NCBI RefSeq assembly: GCF_001418335.1
Contig: NZ_LIPP01000149.1
Coordinates: 62,001 to 126,000 of the forward strand
Direction: 5' to 3'
From: Streptomyces aurantiacus
GTDB lineage: Bacteria > Actinomycetota > Actinomycetes > Streptomycetales > Streptomycetaceae
Length of the DNA: 64,000 nt
Shown here one piece after another: positions 7,530-16,460 of this stretch; position 1 is the first letter of the stretch; the number at the start of each line of letters is the position of its first letter. The notes beneath the pieces were generated by a model. It ran no database searches. It was not told the DNA's origin and worked only from the letters and a program-made list of their open reading frames with translations. The position numbers were made by a program, and so were the translations under genes.

Positions 7530-10500
7530 GTGGTGGCGGGTTATCGGCCGACGGACTGGCATGTGCTGGATCTGGAGAAGGATCCGACGCCGGGGGATCC
7601 GGTTCGGGTGAAGTCCCTCGCCAAGAGCCTGCATGACTTTGCCGATGACGTGCAGGATGCCCTGCGTCTGGTGAAGGGGATGGCGGAGGAAGACGCCGTC
7701 CTGACGATGATCGGCAAGACCGCCGAGGTGTTCCGGGACGAGTTCTCCGGGGTTCCGAAGGATCTCAAGAAGCTGAAGAAGTCGTACGACCTGGCCGGGG
7801 ATGCGCTGGCCGCGTACTGGCCCAAGCTGGAGCGCGCTCAGGCCCTTGCCGACAAGGCGCTGGCGAAGGGCCGTGAGGCGCAGGCCGATCTCTCGTCCGC
7901 CAAGTCCCGTCTGTCGTCGGCCGATTCGTGGGTGAGCCGGGCCAACAAGGAGTCGGACAAGTACAAGGACGATCCGACCGGTGGGAAAGATGTTGAGAAG
8001 CCGGACGAGGCGAAGGTGCGGGCCGCGACCCGGGATGCGCAGAGTGCCAAGGACGCCCATACCTCGGCCCAGTCGGATGTGACCTCCGCGCAGAACGCCC
8101 TCGACGCGGCGAAGAAGATGGCCGGCGATGCTCGCGCGATGCGTGAGGAGGCCGCCGGCGAGGCCAAGCGGAAGCTCGACGAGGCTTCCGACGCGGGCAT
8201 TCAGAACCGTAAGTGGTATGAGGAGGTCGGGGACTGGTTCGTCGACAACTGGGACACCATCGTCGCCGTGTGCAAGGTCGTCGTTGCCGTCCTTGGCATC
8301 ATCGCGATGATCATCGGGGGGCCGATCCTCGGCGCCATCGTGCTGATCGCCGCGCTCGTCGTCCTCGCCGACACCCTCAGCAAATACGCCAAGGGGCAGG
8401 CCTCCCTGTGGGATGTGGCGTTCGCCGCCCTGGACTGCATACCCGGCATGAAGGGGCTGACCACCCTCGGCGGACTGGCCAAGGGCCTGAAAGCCCTGGG
8501 TGCGGGTGGGCTCAAGGCCATGGCCAAAGGGCTGGGCAAGCGTGCTCGGGGCCTGGGCCGTAAGAGCGTGAAGGAGTCCCCGACAGGTTCGAGTCGCCCG
8601 AAGGAGAGCATTTGCTCGAACGGTACTGACCCGGTCGACCTGGCCACCGGCAAGATGTACCTGCCGCAGACCGACATCACTCTGCCCGGTACCCTGCCGT
8701 TGGTATTCCGCCGCCGGGTGGAATCCGGCTACCGAGCAGGCTGGTGGTTCGGCCCCTCATGGTCCTCCACCGTCGACCAGCGGTTGGAGTTCGACGACGA
8801 GGGCGTTGTCTTCATCCACGATGAAGGACTGCTTCTCGCCTACCCCGCACCCCAGACGGGCGTGCCGGTTCTGCCCAGCCGTGGCCCCCGCTGGCCCCTC
8901 ACCCGGACCGACAGCGCCGACGCCTCGACGTACACGATCACTGATCCGTCCACCGGTCACTCCCGGCGCTTCCTCCGGCACAGTGACATCGCCGTCCTCC
9001 AGTCGATCGAGGACCGCAACGGCAACACAATCACCTTCGAATATGACGAGCAGGGCGCTCCTGCCGCTGTCCGGCACAGCGGCGGCTATCACCTCAAGAT
9101 CACCACTGAGGACGAGCGGATCACCTCCCTCCATCTCGCTGGGGCGGCGCCCGACGGCGGCGATCAGGAAATTCGTCGTTACGGCTACGTCCACGGCGAC
9201 CTCACTTCGGTCACCAACTCCTCTGGACTGCCCCTGCAGTTCACCTACGACTCGGCGGGCCGTGTCACCTCGTGGACCGACAGCAACGGCCACAGCTACG
9301 CCTACGAGTACGACGAGCAGGACCGCTGTATCGCCGAGGGCACCCCCGAAGGCCACATGGCGCTGCGGATCAGCTACTCGGGACCGGACGGAGGCACCGG
9401 CCAGGCGATCACGACGACCACCACTGGTGAGGGTCACACACGCCAGTTTTTGATCAACGACGTACACCAACTCGTGGCGGAAACCGACCCGCTCGGCAGA
9501 GTGATCCGCTATGAGCGGGACCAGTACGACCGACTTCTCTCTCAGACCGATCCGCTCGGCCGTGTCATCCGATTCCGATACGACGACGCCGGGAACCTCA
9601 CGACCGTCGTTCGGCCTGACGGGAGCGAAGCGCACTCCGAGTACAACGAACTCGGTCTGCCCGTCCGGGTCGTCAACGCTGACGGCGAGACGTGGCAGCA
9701 GGTCTATGACGACCGAGGCAACAGAGTCCAGGTGACCGACCCCGTCGGTGCCGTCACCCGCTACACCTATGACGAGAGCGGCAACCTCGTCTCCATCACC
9801 GACGCTCTGGGGCACACCACTCGTTTTCGTACGGACGCCACCGGTCTGCCTGTGAGGACGACCGATCAGCTCGGCATGACCACGAGATATGAGCGGGATG
9901 CCTTCGGCCGTCGGCTCGCGGTGACCGATCCTCTCGGCCGCACTGTCCGACTGGAGTGGACGGTGGAGGGCAGGTTGGCCCGCCGTACCGCGCCCGACGG
10001 CAGCTACGAGTCGTGGACGTACGACGGTGAGGGCAACCGCACCAGTCACACCGACCGAATGGGCAATGTCTCCCGCTTCGAGTACACCTGCTTCGATCTG
10101 CTCAGCGCGCGCACTGGGCCGGACGGCGTGCGTCTGGAGTTCGGGCACGACACGGAGTTGCGCCTCACCAGGGTCACCAATCCGCTGGGACTCACCTGGT
10201 ACTACACGTACGACCCCGCAGGCCGCCTGACCCGAGAGACGGATTTCGACGGTCGCGTCACCACCTATGTCTACGACGCGGCTGATCAACTTGTCTCGCG
10301 CACCAACGCTCTTGGGCAGGTGATCCGGTATCGGCGCGATGTTCAGGGCCGGATCGCCTCCAAGGAGGCCGACGGTGCCGCTACAACCTTCAGCTATACG
10401 CCGGCAGGACGCCTCGTCCGAGCGGAGAGCAGCGAGGTGACTCTCACACGGCGATGTGGTCCCGCCGGCCGGCTGTTCTCCGAGACGGTCAACGGCCGCA

Positions 10501-12092
10501 CCACCGAGTACGCGCAGGATGCTCTGGGGCGCCGCACAGGCAGGGTGACCCCCACCGGGGCGACAAGTGCCTGGTCCTACGACCCAGCCGGTCGGCGTAC
10601 GCAACTCACGACCGCGGGCCGCACCATCGCCTTCGACTATGACGAGGCGGGCCAGGAAATCACCCGTCATGTCGGTGAGAACGTCACGCTGACTCACGCC
10701 TTCGACCGACTGGGCCGTCTCACTGGCCAGTCCGCCGCCGCGGCAGACGGCCACACGATCCAGGACCGGACATACACCTACCGAGCCGACGGAAACCTCA
10801 TCCGGCTCGATGACCGACTGAACGGGACTCGGCATTTCGACGTCGACACCGGAGGCCGAGTGACCGGCGTCCGTTCCGCCGACTGGACCGAGTCCTATGC
10901 CTACGATTCCGACGGTAACCAGACGCACGCCGTCTGGCCGGAGAACCACGCCGGCCACGAGGCGACGGGCCCCCGTACATACGTGGGCACTCGTATCACC
11001 CGTGCGGGAAGGGTTCGTTACGAGCACGACGCTCTGGGGCGCATTGTGCTCCGGCAGAAGCGCCGACTCTCCCGCAAGCCGGAAACATGGCGTTACACCT
11101 GGGACGCGGAGGACCGGCTCACCGCCGTCACGACCCCCAACGGGAGGCTGTGGCGCTATCAATACGATGCCCTGGGCCGCCGCGTAGCCAAGCAGCGGCT
11201 CGCACCCGACGGCGAAACCGTCGTGGAGAGCACAACGTTCATATGGGACGGCAGCGTTCTTTGCGAACAGACGACCACGGCGGCGGACTTTCCTGATCCC
11301 GTCACTGTGACCTGGGAGCATCAGGGTCTGCGCCCGGTATCTCAGCTCGAACGCAAAACCGCCGATGGCGCGTCACAGGACGAGATCGACTCCCGTTTCT
11401 TCACCATCGTCAACGACCTCGTCGGAACTCCCAGCGAACTTGTCGATGAGACCGGCGACATAGCCTGGCGTTCGCGCTCCACTCTGTGGGGCACCACAAC
11501 GTGGGCCGCCGACAGTTCGGCTTACACTCCGCTGCGGTTTCCCGGCCAGTACTACGACCCGGAGACAGGCCTCCATTACAACCACCACCGCGTTTACGAT
11601 CCGGAGACTGCTCGCTATATCAGTCCGGATCCTCTGGGTCTTACTCCGAGCCCCAATCCCAACGCATATGTACGAAATCCTGTCATCTGGACCGATCACC
11701 TCGGCCTCTCACCCGACGGCTGCCCTCCACTGCTCTATCGCGCACCGAAGTCGGGCCAGCGAGAAGCAGCACGCCAGGGGTTGGACCCTTCCATGCACGG
11801 CGCGCAGGGACGCCACGAGGGTACGGCATATCTTGGGGACAGTCCGGATGTCGCCGCACAGTACGCGGGAGAGCCGGGCTTCGAAGCAGGATTCTGGGAA
11901 TACAAGATGAAGCCGGAATTCCGAGACGAATTTCCGGCCAGTGAATATCGACAGGTGCACGAGAACAGCCGAGGCGCGGAGGAATATGAATGGGTTATCC
12001 CTGAAGAGGATATCCCGCGATTTAATGCACTTATCGACGGTGAACCACAATGGTTCGACTCCACTCATGGTTGGTATGAGAGGGGGCGATGA
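7530..12092 (+). CDS. T7SS-type RHS/YD-repeat polymorphic toxin with ART-like tip
   Basis: 1520 aa from GTG 7530. Residues 1-120 are helical and start RPTDWHVLDLEKDPTPGDP, like WXG/T7SS-targeted N-termini. Residues ~95-235 are a charged coiled coil, and ~244-285 contain hydrophobic helices. NGTDPVDLATGKMYLPQTDI near residue 365 starts a DUF6531-type region. Many YD repeats (G-rxxxxtD-xxGxxxxYxYD) fill ~500-1290. The RHS core RYISPDPLGL lies near 1362 and ends at DHLGL near 1392. The final ~125 residues are the variable tip: LYRAP, GTAYLGDSPDVAAQYA and EYEWVIPEEDI, spaced like the three motifs of ADP-ribosyltransferase folds. Tip activity is inference. No signal peptide; export through ESX/T7SS is likely. 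The likely immunity gene follows immediately. Confidence 0.85.
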   Translation: MVAGYRPTDWHVLDLEKDPTPGDPVRVKSLAKSLHDFADDVQDALRLVKGMAEEDAVLTMIGKTAEVFRDEFSGVPKDLKKLKKSYDLAGDALAAYWPKLERAQALADKALAKGREAQADLSSAKSRLSSADSWVSRANKESDKYKDDPTGGKDVEKPDEAKVRAATRDAQSAKDAHTSAQSDVTSAQNALDAAKKMAGDARAMREEAAGEAKRKLDEASDAGIQNRKWYEEVGDWFVDNWDTIVAVCKVVVAVLGIIAMIIGGPILGAIVLIAALVVLADTLSKYAKGQASLWDVAFAALDCIPGMKGLTTLGGLAKGLKALGAGGLKAMAKGLGKRARGLGRKSVKESPTGSSRPKESICSNGTDPVDLATGKMYLPQTDITLPGTLPLVFRRRVESGYRAGWWFGPSWSSTVDQRLEFDDEGVVFIHDEGLLLAYPAPQTGVPVLPSRGPRWPLTRTDSADASTYTITDPSTGHSRRFLRHSDIAVLQSIEDRNGNTITFEYDEQGAPAAVRHSGGYHLKITTEDERITSLHLAGAAPDGGDQEIRRYGYVHGDLTSVTNSSGLPLQFTYDSAGRVTSWTDSNGHSYAYEYDEQDRCIAEGTPEGHMALRISYSGPDGGTGQAITTTTTGEGHTRQFLINDVHQLVAETDPLGRVIRYERDQYDRLLSQTDPLGRVIRFRYDDAGNLTTVVRPDGSEAHSEYNELGLPVRVVNADGETWQQVYDDRGNRVQVTDPVGAVTRYTYDESGNLVSITDALGHTTRFRTDATGLPVRTTDQLGMTTRYERDAFGRRLAVTDPLGRTVRLEWTVEGRLARRTAPDGSYESWTYDGEGNRTSHTDRMGNVSRFEYTCFDLLSARTGPDGVRLEFGHDTELRLTRVTNPLGLTWYYTYDPAGRLTRETDFDGRVTTYVYDAADQLVSRTNALGQVIRYRRDVQGRIASKEADGAATTFSYTPAGRLVRAESSEVTLTRRCGPAGRLFSETVNGRTTEYAQDALGRRTGRVTPTGATSAWSYDPAGRRTQLTTAGRTIAFDYDEAGQEITRHVGENVTLTHAFDRLGRLTGQSAAAADGHTIQDRTYTYRADGNLIRLDDRLNGTRHFDVDTGGRVTGVRSADWTESYAYDSDGNQTHAVWPENHAGHEATGPRTYVGTRITRAGRVRYEHDALGRIVLRQKRRLSRKPETWRYTWDAEDRLTAVTTPNGRLWRYQYDALGRRVAKQRLAPDGETVVESTTFIWDGSVLCEQTTTAADFPDPVTVTWEHQGLRPVSQLERKTADGASQDEIDSRFFTIVNDLVGTPSELVDETGDIAWRSRSTLWGTTTWAADSSAYTPLRFPGQYYDPETGLHYNHHRVYDPETARYISPDPLGLTPSPNPNAYVRNPVIWTDHLGLSPDGCPPLLYRAPKSGQREAARQGLDPSMHGAQGRHEGTAYLGDSPDVAAQYAGEPGFEAGFWEYKMKPEFRDEFPASEYRQVHENSRGAEEYEWVIPEEDIPRFNALIDGEPQWFDSTHGWYERGR

Positions 12093-12132
12093 TCGATACA
12101 TTTGCTCGGTGTCAGCGACAGATTGGAATGCA

Positions 12133-12666
12133 ATGCCTCATCAAATTCCGCCGGGACGTGTTCAGACGGGTGACGTCCTCAGGGGAAAGATCTCCGGTAT
12201 CGAAGACTTCGGAGTGTTCGTGGATATGGGAGGATTTGAAGGGCTGATCGACCGGCTTGAAATCTCTTGGAATCGGATCGAGGATCATTCCCGTTTCCTG
12301 AGTGTGGGGCAAGAAGTTGCCGTGCTCGTCCTGAACGCGGTGACGGAACGCGGACCGATGGCTCTCTCGCTCAAAGCGCTGGACCCGGACCCCATGCGAG
12401 AGTTCGCACGGGAGAAGCTCGGCCGCGAAGTCTCCGGGACCGTCACGGAGATCGGCCCGATCGGCGCGTTCGTGCGGGTGGACGTGGACCTCGACGCAGA
12501 CCTCGTGGGGCTGGTACTCGGGCGGCGGCCCAACGGCGAGTCTGAGCCCTCTCGCAAGGAACTGCAGGTCGGTGACGACGTCTCGGTGACGGTTCTCGGG
12601 GTCAACGTCCATAAACGACAGATCAGCCTTGCCGTCTGTGGTGAGGGGGAGGGGCGGCGGGGCTGA
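12133..12666 (+). CDS. S1 RNA-binding domain protein, candidate immunity partner of the RHS toxin
   Basis: 177 aa from ATG 12133; in-frame ATG 12067/12076 (overlapping the toxin end) or GTG 12109 are alternative starts, none with a strong ribosome site. Two S1-like OB folds: VQTGDVLRGKISGIEDFGVF to MALSLKALD, then GREVSGTVTEIGPIGAFVRV to VHKRQISLAVCG. The second is the more diverged, with an acidic VDLDADLVGL insert. S1 domains bind RNA or the ribosome. Standing alone behind an RHS tip, where immunity genes sit, it may neutralise the toxin by binding it or shielding its target; that is inference. It is not ribosomal protein S1, which has four or more repeats. Confidence 0.65.
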   Translation: MPHQIPPGRVQTGDVLRGKISGIEDFGVFVDMGGFEGLIDRLEISWNRIEDHSRFLSVGQEVAVLVLNAVTERGPMALSLKALDPDPMREFAREKLGREVSGTVTEIGPIGAFVRVDVDLDADLVGLVLGRRPNGESEPSRKELQVGDDVSVTVLGVNVHKRQISLAVCGEGEGRRG

Positions 12667-12703
12667 GAGCAGGGGCACCGCGCACCGCAGGCGGATGGCG
12701 GCA

Positions 12704-12737
12704 GGTTCCGGAGGGTTCCGGAGGGTTCCGGAGGGTG
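12704..12737. repeat. 10-bp tandem repeat (ggttccggag)
   Basis: Three exact copies of ggttccggag at 12704-12733 and a partial fourth lie just after the S1-domain gene. The run is in the ~300-base gap before the second lipoprotein gene; apart from it and the duplicated promoter block, I see nothing else in that gap. Confidence 0.85.
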
Positions 12738-12882
12738 CCGGGCCGGCCGTGACTCCCGCAGCGAGGCTTTGCGATGGTCAACACGGTGACGTTTTCACTC
12801 CCCGCAGGTCACTCTTCAGACGCATTCAGCCGCTGCTTCCTGAGCTTATGGATGGGTTGAGGCCGAAATGCCGTCGCCCTTG

Positions 12883-12965
12883 CCGTAATTCGCTCTGGTG
12901 TCGTCTCGTGCACTCTCGGTAGCGTGGCTGTGCTCATGACCCCCTCGTCCCACCGGGAGCTGTCT
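12883..12965 (+). promoter_or_regulatory. Duplicated upstream block of lipoprotein gene, copy 2
   Basis: Ungapped match to 5591-5673. It has the same candidate tggtgt / 18 / tagcgt pair (tagcgt at 12920-12925) and the same gggag ribosome site (12955-12959) before GTG 12966. Differences from copy 1 are scattered substitutions. Confidence 0.45.
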
Positions 12966-13634
12966 GTGAACCGCCGTCCCACTCTGCTCGTCGCGATCAC
13001 GCTGACCGCCGCCGCCGCGGCCTTGTCGCTGTCCGCCTGCGGTGGCGGCGACAGCTCCAAGGATCAGGGCAAGGACAACGACAAGATCGCGGGCGCCGAC
13101 ACCGGCACGGAGAAGTCGGCTTCGCCGAGCGCGTCCGCGGAGGCTGCCGCCGGGCGGCCGAAGATCGAGCTGCCGTCGGATGTGACGCACAGCTTCGTTC
13201 CCGAGAAGTCCGACGATGCTGTCAAGAACGCGGTCCTGAAGGACAACGCGGAACTCGTCCGCGCACTTGACGCGGCCATCGTCGCCCAGAACCCGCGACT
13301 GCCTTCCCTGGAGTTCTACACGGAGGGAGAGGGCGCGGTGGCCGCTCAGAAGTGGGTCAAGGCGTTCTCGGACGTCGGCTGGACGGTCACCGGAGACGTG
13401 CGTTACTTCGACCGCCAGGTCACGGTGAGTTCCAAGAACGCCGCTTCGCTCACCTACTGCGCCGATGAGAGCAAGGCGTACAGCAAGGTCATCAAGACCG
13501 AGGAGATCAAGAAGACCAAGGTCACCAAGAGAAGTTACGTCGCCTACGGCGTGCAGGTGGAGAAGAACGATGAAGGGGTCTGGGAACTCATGAAGATCTC
13601 CTCCACCCGAGGGGCTGACAGGTGCCAGCCATGA
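12966..13634 (+). CDS. Secreted lipoprotein, copy 2 of a duplicated pair
   Basis: 222 aa from GTG 12966 (gggag 6 bases upstream). The signal and linker are almost identical to the gene at 5674: MNRRPTLL start, lipobox LSAC with Cys25, then GGGDSSKDQGKDNDK. From about residue 75 the two proteins diverge strongly (here THSFVPEKSDDAVKNAVL), though the closing region KKTKVTKRSYVAYG matches. The conserved export part with a diverged mature domain suggests duplication followed by specialisation. The stop overlaps the next start by ATGA, as in copy 1. Confidence 0.75.
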   Translation: MNRRPTLLVAITLTAAAAALSLSACGGGDSSKDQGKDNDKIAGADTGTEKSASPSASAEAAAGRPKIELPSDVTHSFVPEKSDDAVKNAVLKDNAELVRALDAAIVAQNPRLPSLEFYTEGEGAVAAQKWVKAFSDVGWTVTGDVRYFDRQVTVSSKNAASLTYCADESKAYSKVIKTEEIKKTKVTKRSYVAYGVQVEKNDEGVWELMKISSTRGADRCQP

Positions 13635-14677
13635 GTCGGCTTTTTCGTATCGCGACGGCCGTGCTGCTGGCGGGCACCATCTGCACGATTGCGGTGCCTG
13701 TCGCCAACGCCGAGCCGATCCCTCCCGGCGGGGAGGATTCATTCGGTGGCGATTCCGGGAACGGCAAAGGACCCTCGGGCGGTGTCGATGGCAACACCAT
13801 CAACTCCTCCGCGAGCGGCATCGTCTTCGACCGTTCCAAGAACGGCAGCGGCGGTTCCGTCGGAGCCGTAAGGCCCACGACCACCTGGACTCCGCCCGCC
13901 TGCTGGTACGCCCCGAAGTACACCCCGGAGCAGCTCCAGAAGCAGATGGAGCCGATCTGGGAGGCCGGGTCGACCGGTAGTGGGTGGGACAGTGATCAGC
14001 GCAATCGGTATGTCAACGGGGAGCCCTACAAGGACTTCAACAAGGACAAGACCGGTAAGGGCTATTTCTGGGACTCGTTCGTCGACAAGAGTTATCCGCC
14101 GGGCTGGGACAAGTGCGAGGAGCCGCCCTTCTGGGTGGATCAGGGAGACCCTCCGCCGGCCGACATCGAGAACGCCGTGACTCCCGAGATGCTCGCCCAG
14201 CTCGCGTACGCCGAGATCCGGGTGCCCGGCACCGAGGTGACCCTGGCGCCCGAAGGCACGACCAAGGTGAACCTGCCGACCTGGGCCTGGCTGGACGGCG
14301 CCGACTTCAAGCCGGTCTCGGTCACGGCGTCCGTACCCCTGATCGGTATCGAGGCGACGACCACGGCCGAGCCGGTCTCGTTGAAGATCGAGCCGGGTAC
14401 GGCGGATGCGACGACGTATCCCGCCTCCGGGGTGTGCGAGCTGAACGGTGATGAGATCGGTGAGGCGTACGCGAAGGGCAAGGCCGGCGAGACTCCGCCG
14501 TGTGGTGTGAAGTATTTGCGTTCGTCGGGGGACGGCTCGTATCAGCTCCAGGCGACGGTCACGTGGAAGATCCACTGGACGGGCACCGGTGTGAACGAGG
14601 ACCAGCCTTTGCCGGACGGCGAGTTCGGGGCCGGCCAGGACGTGGTCGTGCAGGAGATCCAGTCCATCAACCGCTGA
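13631..14677 (+). CDS. Secreted protein, copy 2 (partner of the lipoprotein)
   Basis: 348 aa from ATG 13631 (ATGA overlap). Signal peptide MSRLFRIATAVLLAGTICTI ending near VANA-E. The mature protein parallels copy 1: IVFDRSKNGSGGSVG, WTPPACWYAPKYTPEQLQ, PYKDFNKDKTGKGYFWDS, ITPEMLAQ-type region (VTPEMLAQLAYAEIRVP) and a near-identical last ~150 residues ending QEIQSINR. The N-terminal signal differs from copy 1, so the most conserved part is the C-terminal domain. Function unknown. It is followed after 83 bases by a WXG100-like gene, so each copy of the module precedes a T7SS-type substrate. Confidence 0.75.
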   Translation: MSRLFRIATAVLLAGTICTIAVPVANAEPIPPGGEDSFGGDSGNGKGPSGGVDGNTINSSASGIVFDRSKNGSGGSVGAVRPTTTWTPPACWYAPKYTPEQLQKQMEPIWEAGSTGSGWDSDQRNRYVNGEPYKDFNKDKTGKGYFWDSFVDKSYPPGWDKCEEPPFWVDQGDPPPADIENAVTPEMLAQLAYAEIRVPGTEVTLAPEGTTKVNLPTWAWLDGADFKPVSVTASVPLIGIEATTTAEPVSLKIEPGTADATTYPASGVCELNGDEIGEAYAKGKAGETPPCGVKYLRSSGDGSYQLQATVTWKIHWTGTGVNEDQPLPDGEFGAGQDVVVQEIQSINR

Positions 14678-14760
14678 CCGCGGTGGTCTGCTCATCCGCC
14701 GGTCAGACGTTCCCCGAGGGGCAGGACGGGTGAACGAGGAGAGGCAAGGGGTAACGGGGT

Positions 14761-15090
14761 ATGGCGGAGCGATTAGCGGTCGACGGTGATGAGCTCGGGC
14801 GTTTCATGCAGATGCTGAGCAAATCGACGGACTCGCTCAGAGGCGTTCGTAAGGCGTTGTCCGAAGCAACCATTACTGGATTGGGCACCGACGATCTGGA
14901 CTCCGCGTGCGAGGAATTCCAGGAGGACTGGAAGTACGGCTCGCAGGAGATCGGCAAGCAGACCGAGGACCTCGCTGAGATCATCGGCAAGAGCCGGGAC
15001 AGTTACCGCGAGGTCGACAAGGCGTTGGAGGCAGCGCTGAAGAAGGCCGGAGACGGTAACCGGGGCGGTAGCGGGGACGGGAAGAAGTGA
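14761..15090 (+). CDS. WXG100-like (EsxA/B-type) small secreted protein
   Basis: 109 aa, ATG start with aggggtaacggggt just upstream. It is helical and acidic, with no signal peptide. Two helices flank a W-x-G-like turn (EFQEDWKYGSQEI, residues ~51-63), and the C-terminal helix contains GKSRDSYREVDKAL followed by a Gly/Lys tail. The length and hairpin design fit ESX/type VII substrates. It overlaps the next gene by GTGA, typical of a WXG partner co-translated with a larger effector. Confidence 0.7.
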   Translation: MAERLAVDGDELGRFMQMLSKSTDSLRGVRKALSEATITGLGTDDLDSACEEFQEDWKYGSQEIGKQTEDLAEIIGKSRDSYREVDKALEAALKKAGDGNRGGSGDGKK

Positions 15091-16433
15091 CTCAAACGCC
15101 CGGCATCGAACCGTCGCCCTTGGCCCGCTCCGAGGCTGCGAGAAACGGCCCCCTTCCGCAGGGACTGAAATCCTCCCCGCGGATTGCGAATCCCGACTAT
15201 CTCCACCTGGGTTTCAATCCTGTGCCGGGCAGCACCGAGACGGTGAGCGGCCTGCACAAGAAGCTCGGCGGCTGCGCGAAGGTGCTCGAAGACACGCGTG
15301 ACCTGGTCACCAAGCTGATGGACGGCAGTTACTGGGAGGGCGACGCGGCCGTCGCGTTCCGGGAACAGCTCGACGGCGGCCCGCTGCCTCTGAACCTGAA
15401 GAACGCCGCGCGTTCCCTCCGCAAGGCGGCCAGGCAACTGAGCCTCTGGGAGGGCGAACTCGACGAGTTCCAGCGCCGCGCCAAGCGCCTCGACGAGGAG
15501 GCGAAGGACGCGCGTGCCGCGGTCGACGCTGCGAAGGGCAAGGCGACGACGGCGGGGGACGATCCGGCCCTCGACAAGAAGAAGGGCGCCGGGCACGACG
15601 ACGCCCAGAAGGCCCTGACGCGCGCGAACACGGCCGTCGACGAGGCGGATGCCGACCTTGAGCAGATCCTGGGCAGGGCGCGCAGGCTCGCCGAGGAGCA
15701 TGAGAAACAGGCGCGGTACCGAGCTGGCAAGATCCGGGACGCGACGAAGAAGCTGGCGCCGCACGAGCCGGGATGGTTCGACTCGGCGATGGACTGGCTC
15801 GGCGAGAACCTGCCGGACATCCTCAGCGCAGTGGCCGCGGTGGTTGGGCTGGTGGCGCTGTTCGTCCTGTCGGGCGGGACGGCGGCTGCGGTGCTGTTGC
15901 TTGCTGCTGCCGCGTTGAGTGCTACCGCGTTGACGATGCGGGTGATCGGAGACCCGACTCTGCGGGCCTCGCTGTGGGACGGATTCACCAAAGGTGAGTT
16001 CGACACAGACTTTTGGAGCAACCTCGTCACCGTTGGTGGCGACGCACTCGGCGTGCTTCCTGGAGTCGGCGCGGCGGGCAAAGGCGCTACGGCTGCCGTA
16101 CGAGCCACTGGCGAGGCGGGAGGAGCCATCGCGCTCGGCCAGCGGGCTGCCCGTTTCGGGACCGTCACCATGGAGCACGCGAAGTCCATCTCTGCCCTGG
16201 ACAACTCTCTGCTCAGTTTCACGATTCGGGGCGCGCGGGCAGAGCAGGCGATTCGATCGGTCGAGGTCACCTCAGCCTCAGTCGGTGTGGCCACTGCGGG
16301 CTTCGGTCTGGTCATGAAGGCCGTGGACACCGATGACGACGGGGTCAAGGACGGTTCCGTGGCCGGCATCGACGGAGCGCGGCTCGGCATTGACGGTGGT
16401 GCACTTGTCGACCTCGCCCGGCATGTTTTCTGA
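15087..16433 (+). CDS. T7SS effector-like protein with WXG domain and membrane helices
   Basis: 448 aa, GTG start overlapping the WXG100-like gene. Residues ~55-150 resemble a WXG helical pair with SYWEGDAAVAFREQL near residue 80. Residues ~125-235 form a charged, Ala-rich coiled coil. Two hydrophobic stretches follow at ~240-285 (PDILSAVAAVVGLVALFVL and AAAVLLLAAAALSATALTM). The C-terminal ~150 residues (LWDGFTKGEFDTDFW onward) resemble linker regions of actinomycete T7SS polymorphic proteins but carry no toxin tip I recognise. The N-terminal organisation parallels the RHS protein at 7530 (helical start, coiled coil, membrane helices), so they probably use the same exporter. Confidence 0.65.
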   Translation: MTQTPGIEPSPLARSEAARNGPLPQGLKSSPRIANPDYLHLGFNPVPGSTETVSGLHKKLGGCAKVLEDTRDLVTKLMDGSYWEGDAAVAFREQLDGGPLPLNLKNAARSLRKAARQLSLWEGELDEFQRRAKRLDEEAKDARAAVDAAKGKATTAGDDPALDKKKGAGHDDAQKALTRANTAVDEADADLEQILGRARRLAEEHEKQARYRAGKIRDATKKLAPHEPGWFDSAMDWLGENLPDILSAVAAVVGLVALFVLSGGTAAAVLLLAAAALSATALTMRVIGDPTLRASLWDGFTKGEFDTDFWSNLVTVGGDALGVLPGVGAAGKGATAAVRATGEAGGAIALGQRAARFGTVTMEHAKSISALDNSLLSFTIRGARAEQAIRSVEVTSASVGVATAGFGLVMKAVDTDDDGVKDGSVAGIDGARLGIDGGALVDLARHVF

Positions 16434-16460
16434 GCCCCGACCACAGGAAGAGCCTCAACC

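Noticed and set aside
8757-11321. 854-codon open frame antisense to the RHS gene
   Set aside because: Artefact of GC-rich YD-repeat coding; no recognisable domain, start or ribosome site.
12089-12247. ATG overlapping the RHS stop (ATGA) with a good gaggggg site but in another frame from the S1 domain
   Set aside because: The ~52-codon product has no resemblance to anything and the S1 motifs are in a different frame; possibly a start-site decoy or small frameshift, but unsupported.
12704-12737. CRISPR-like repetition
   Set aside because: Direct 10-bp tandem copies without spacers; no cas genes anywhere in the window.
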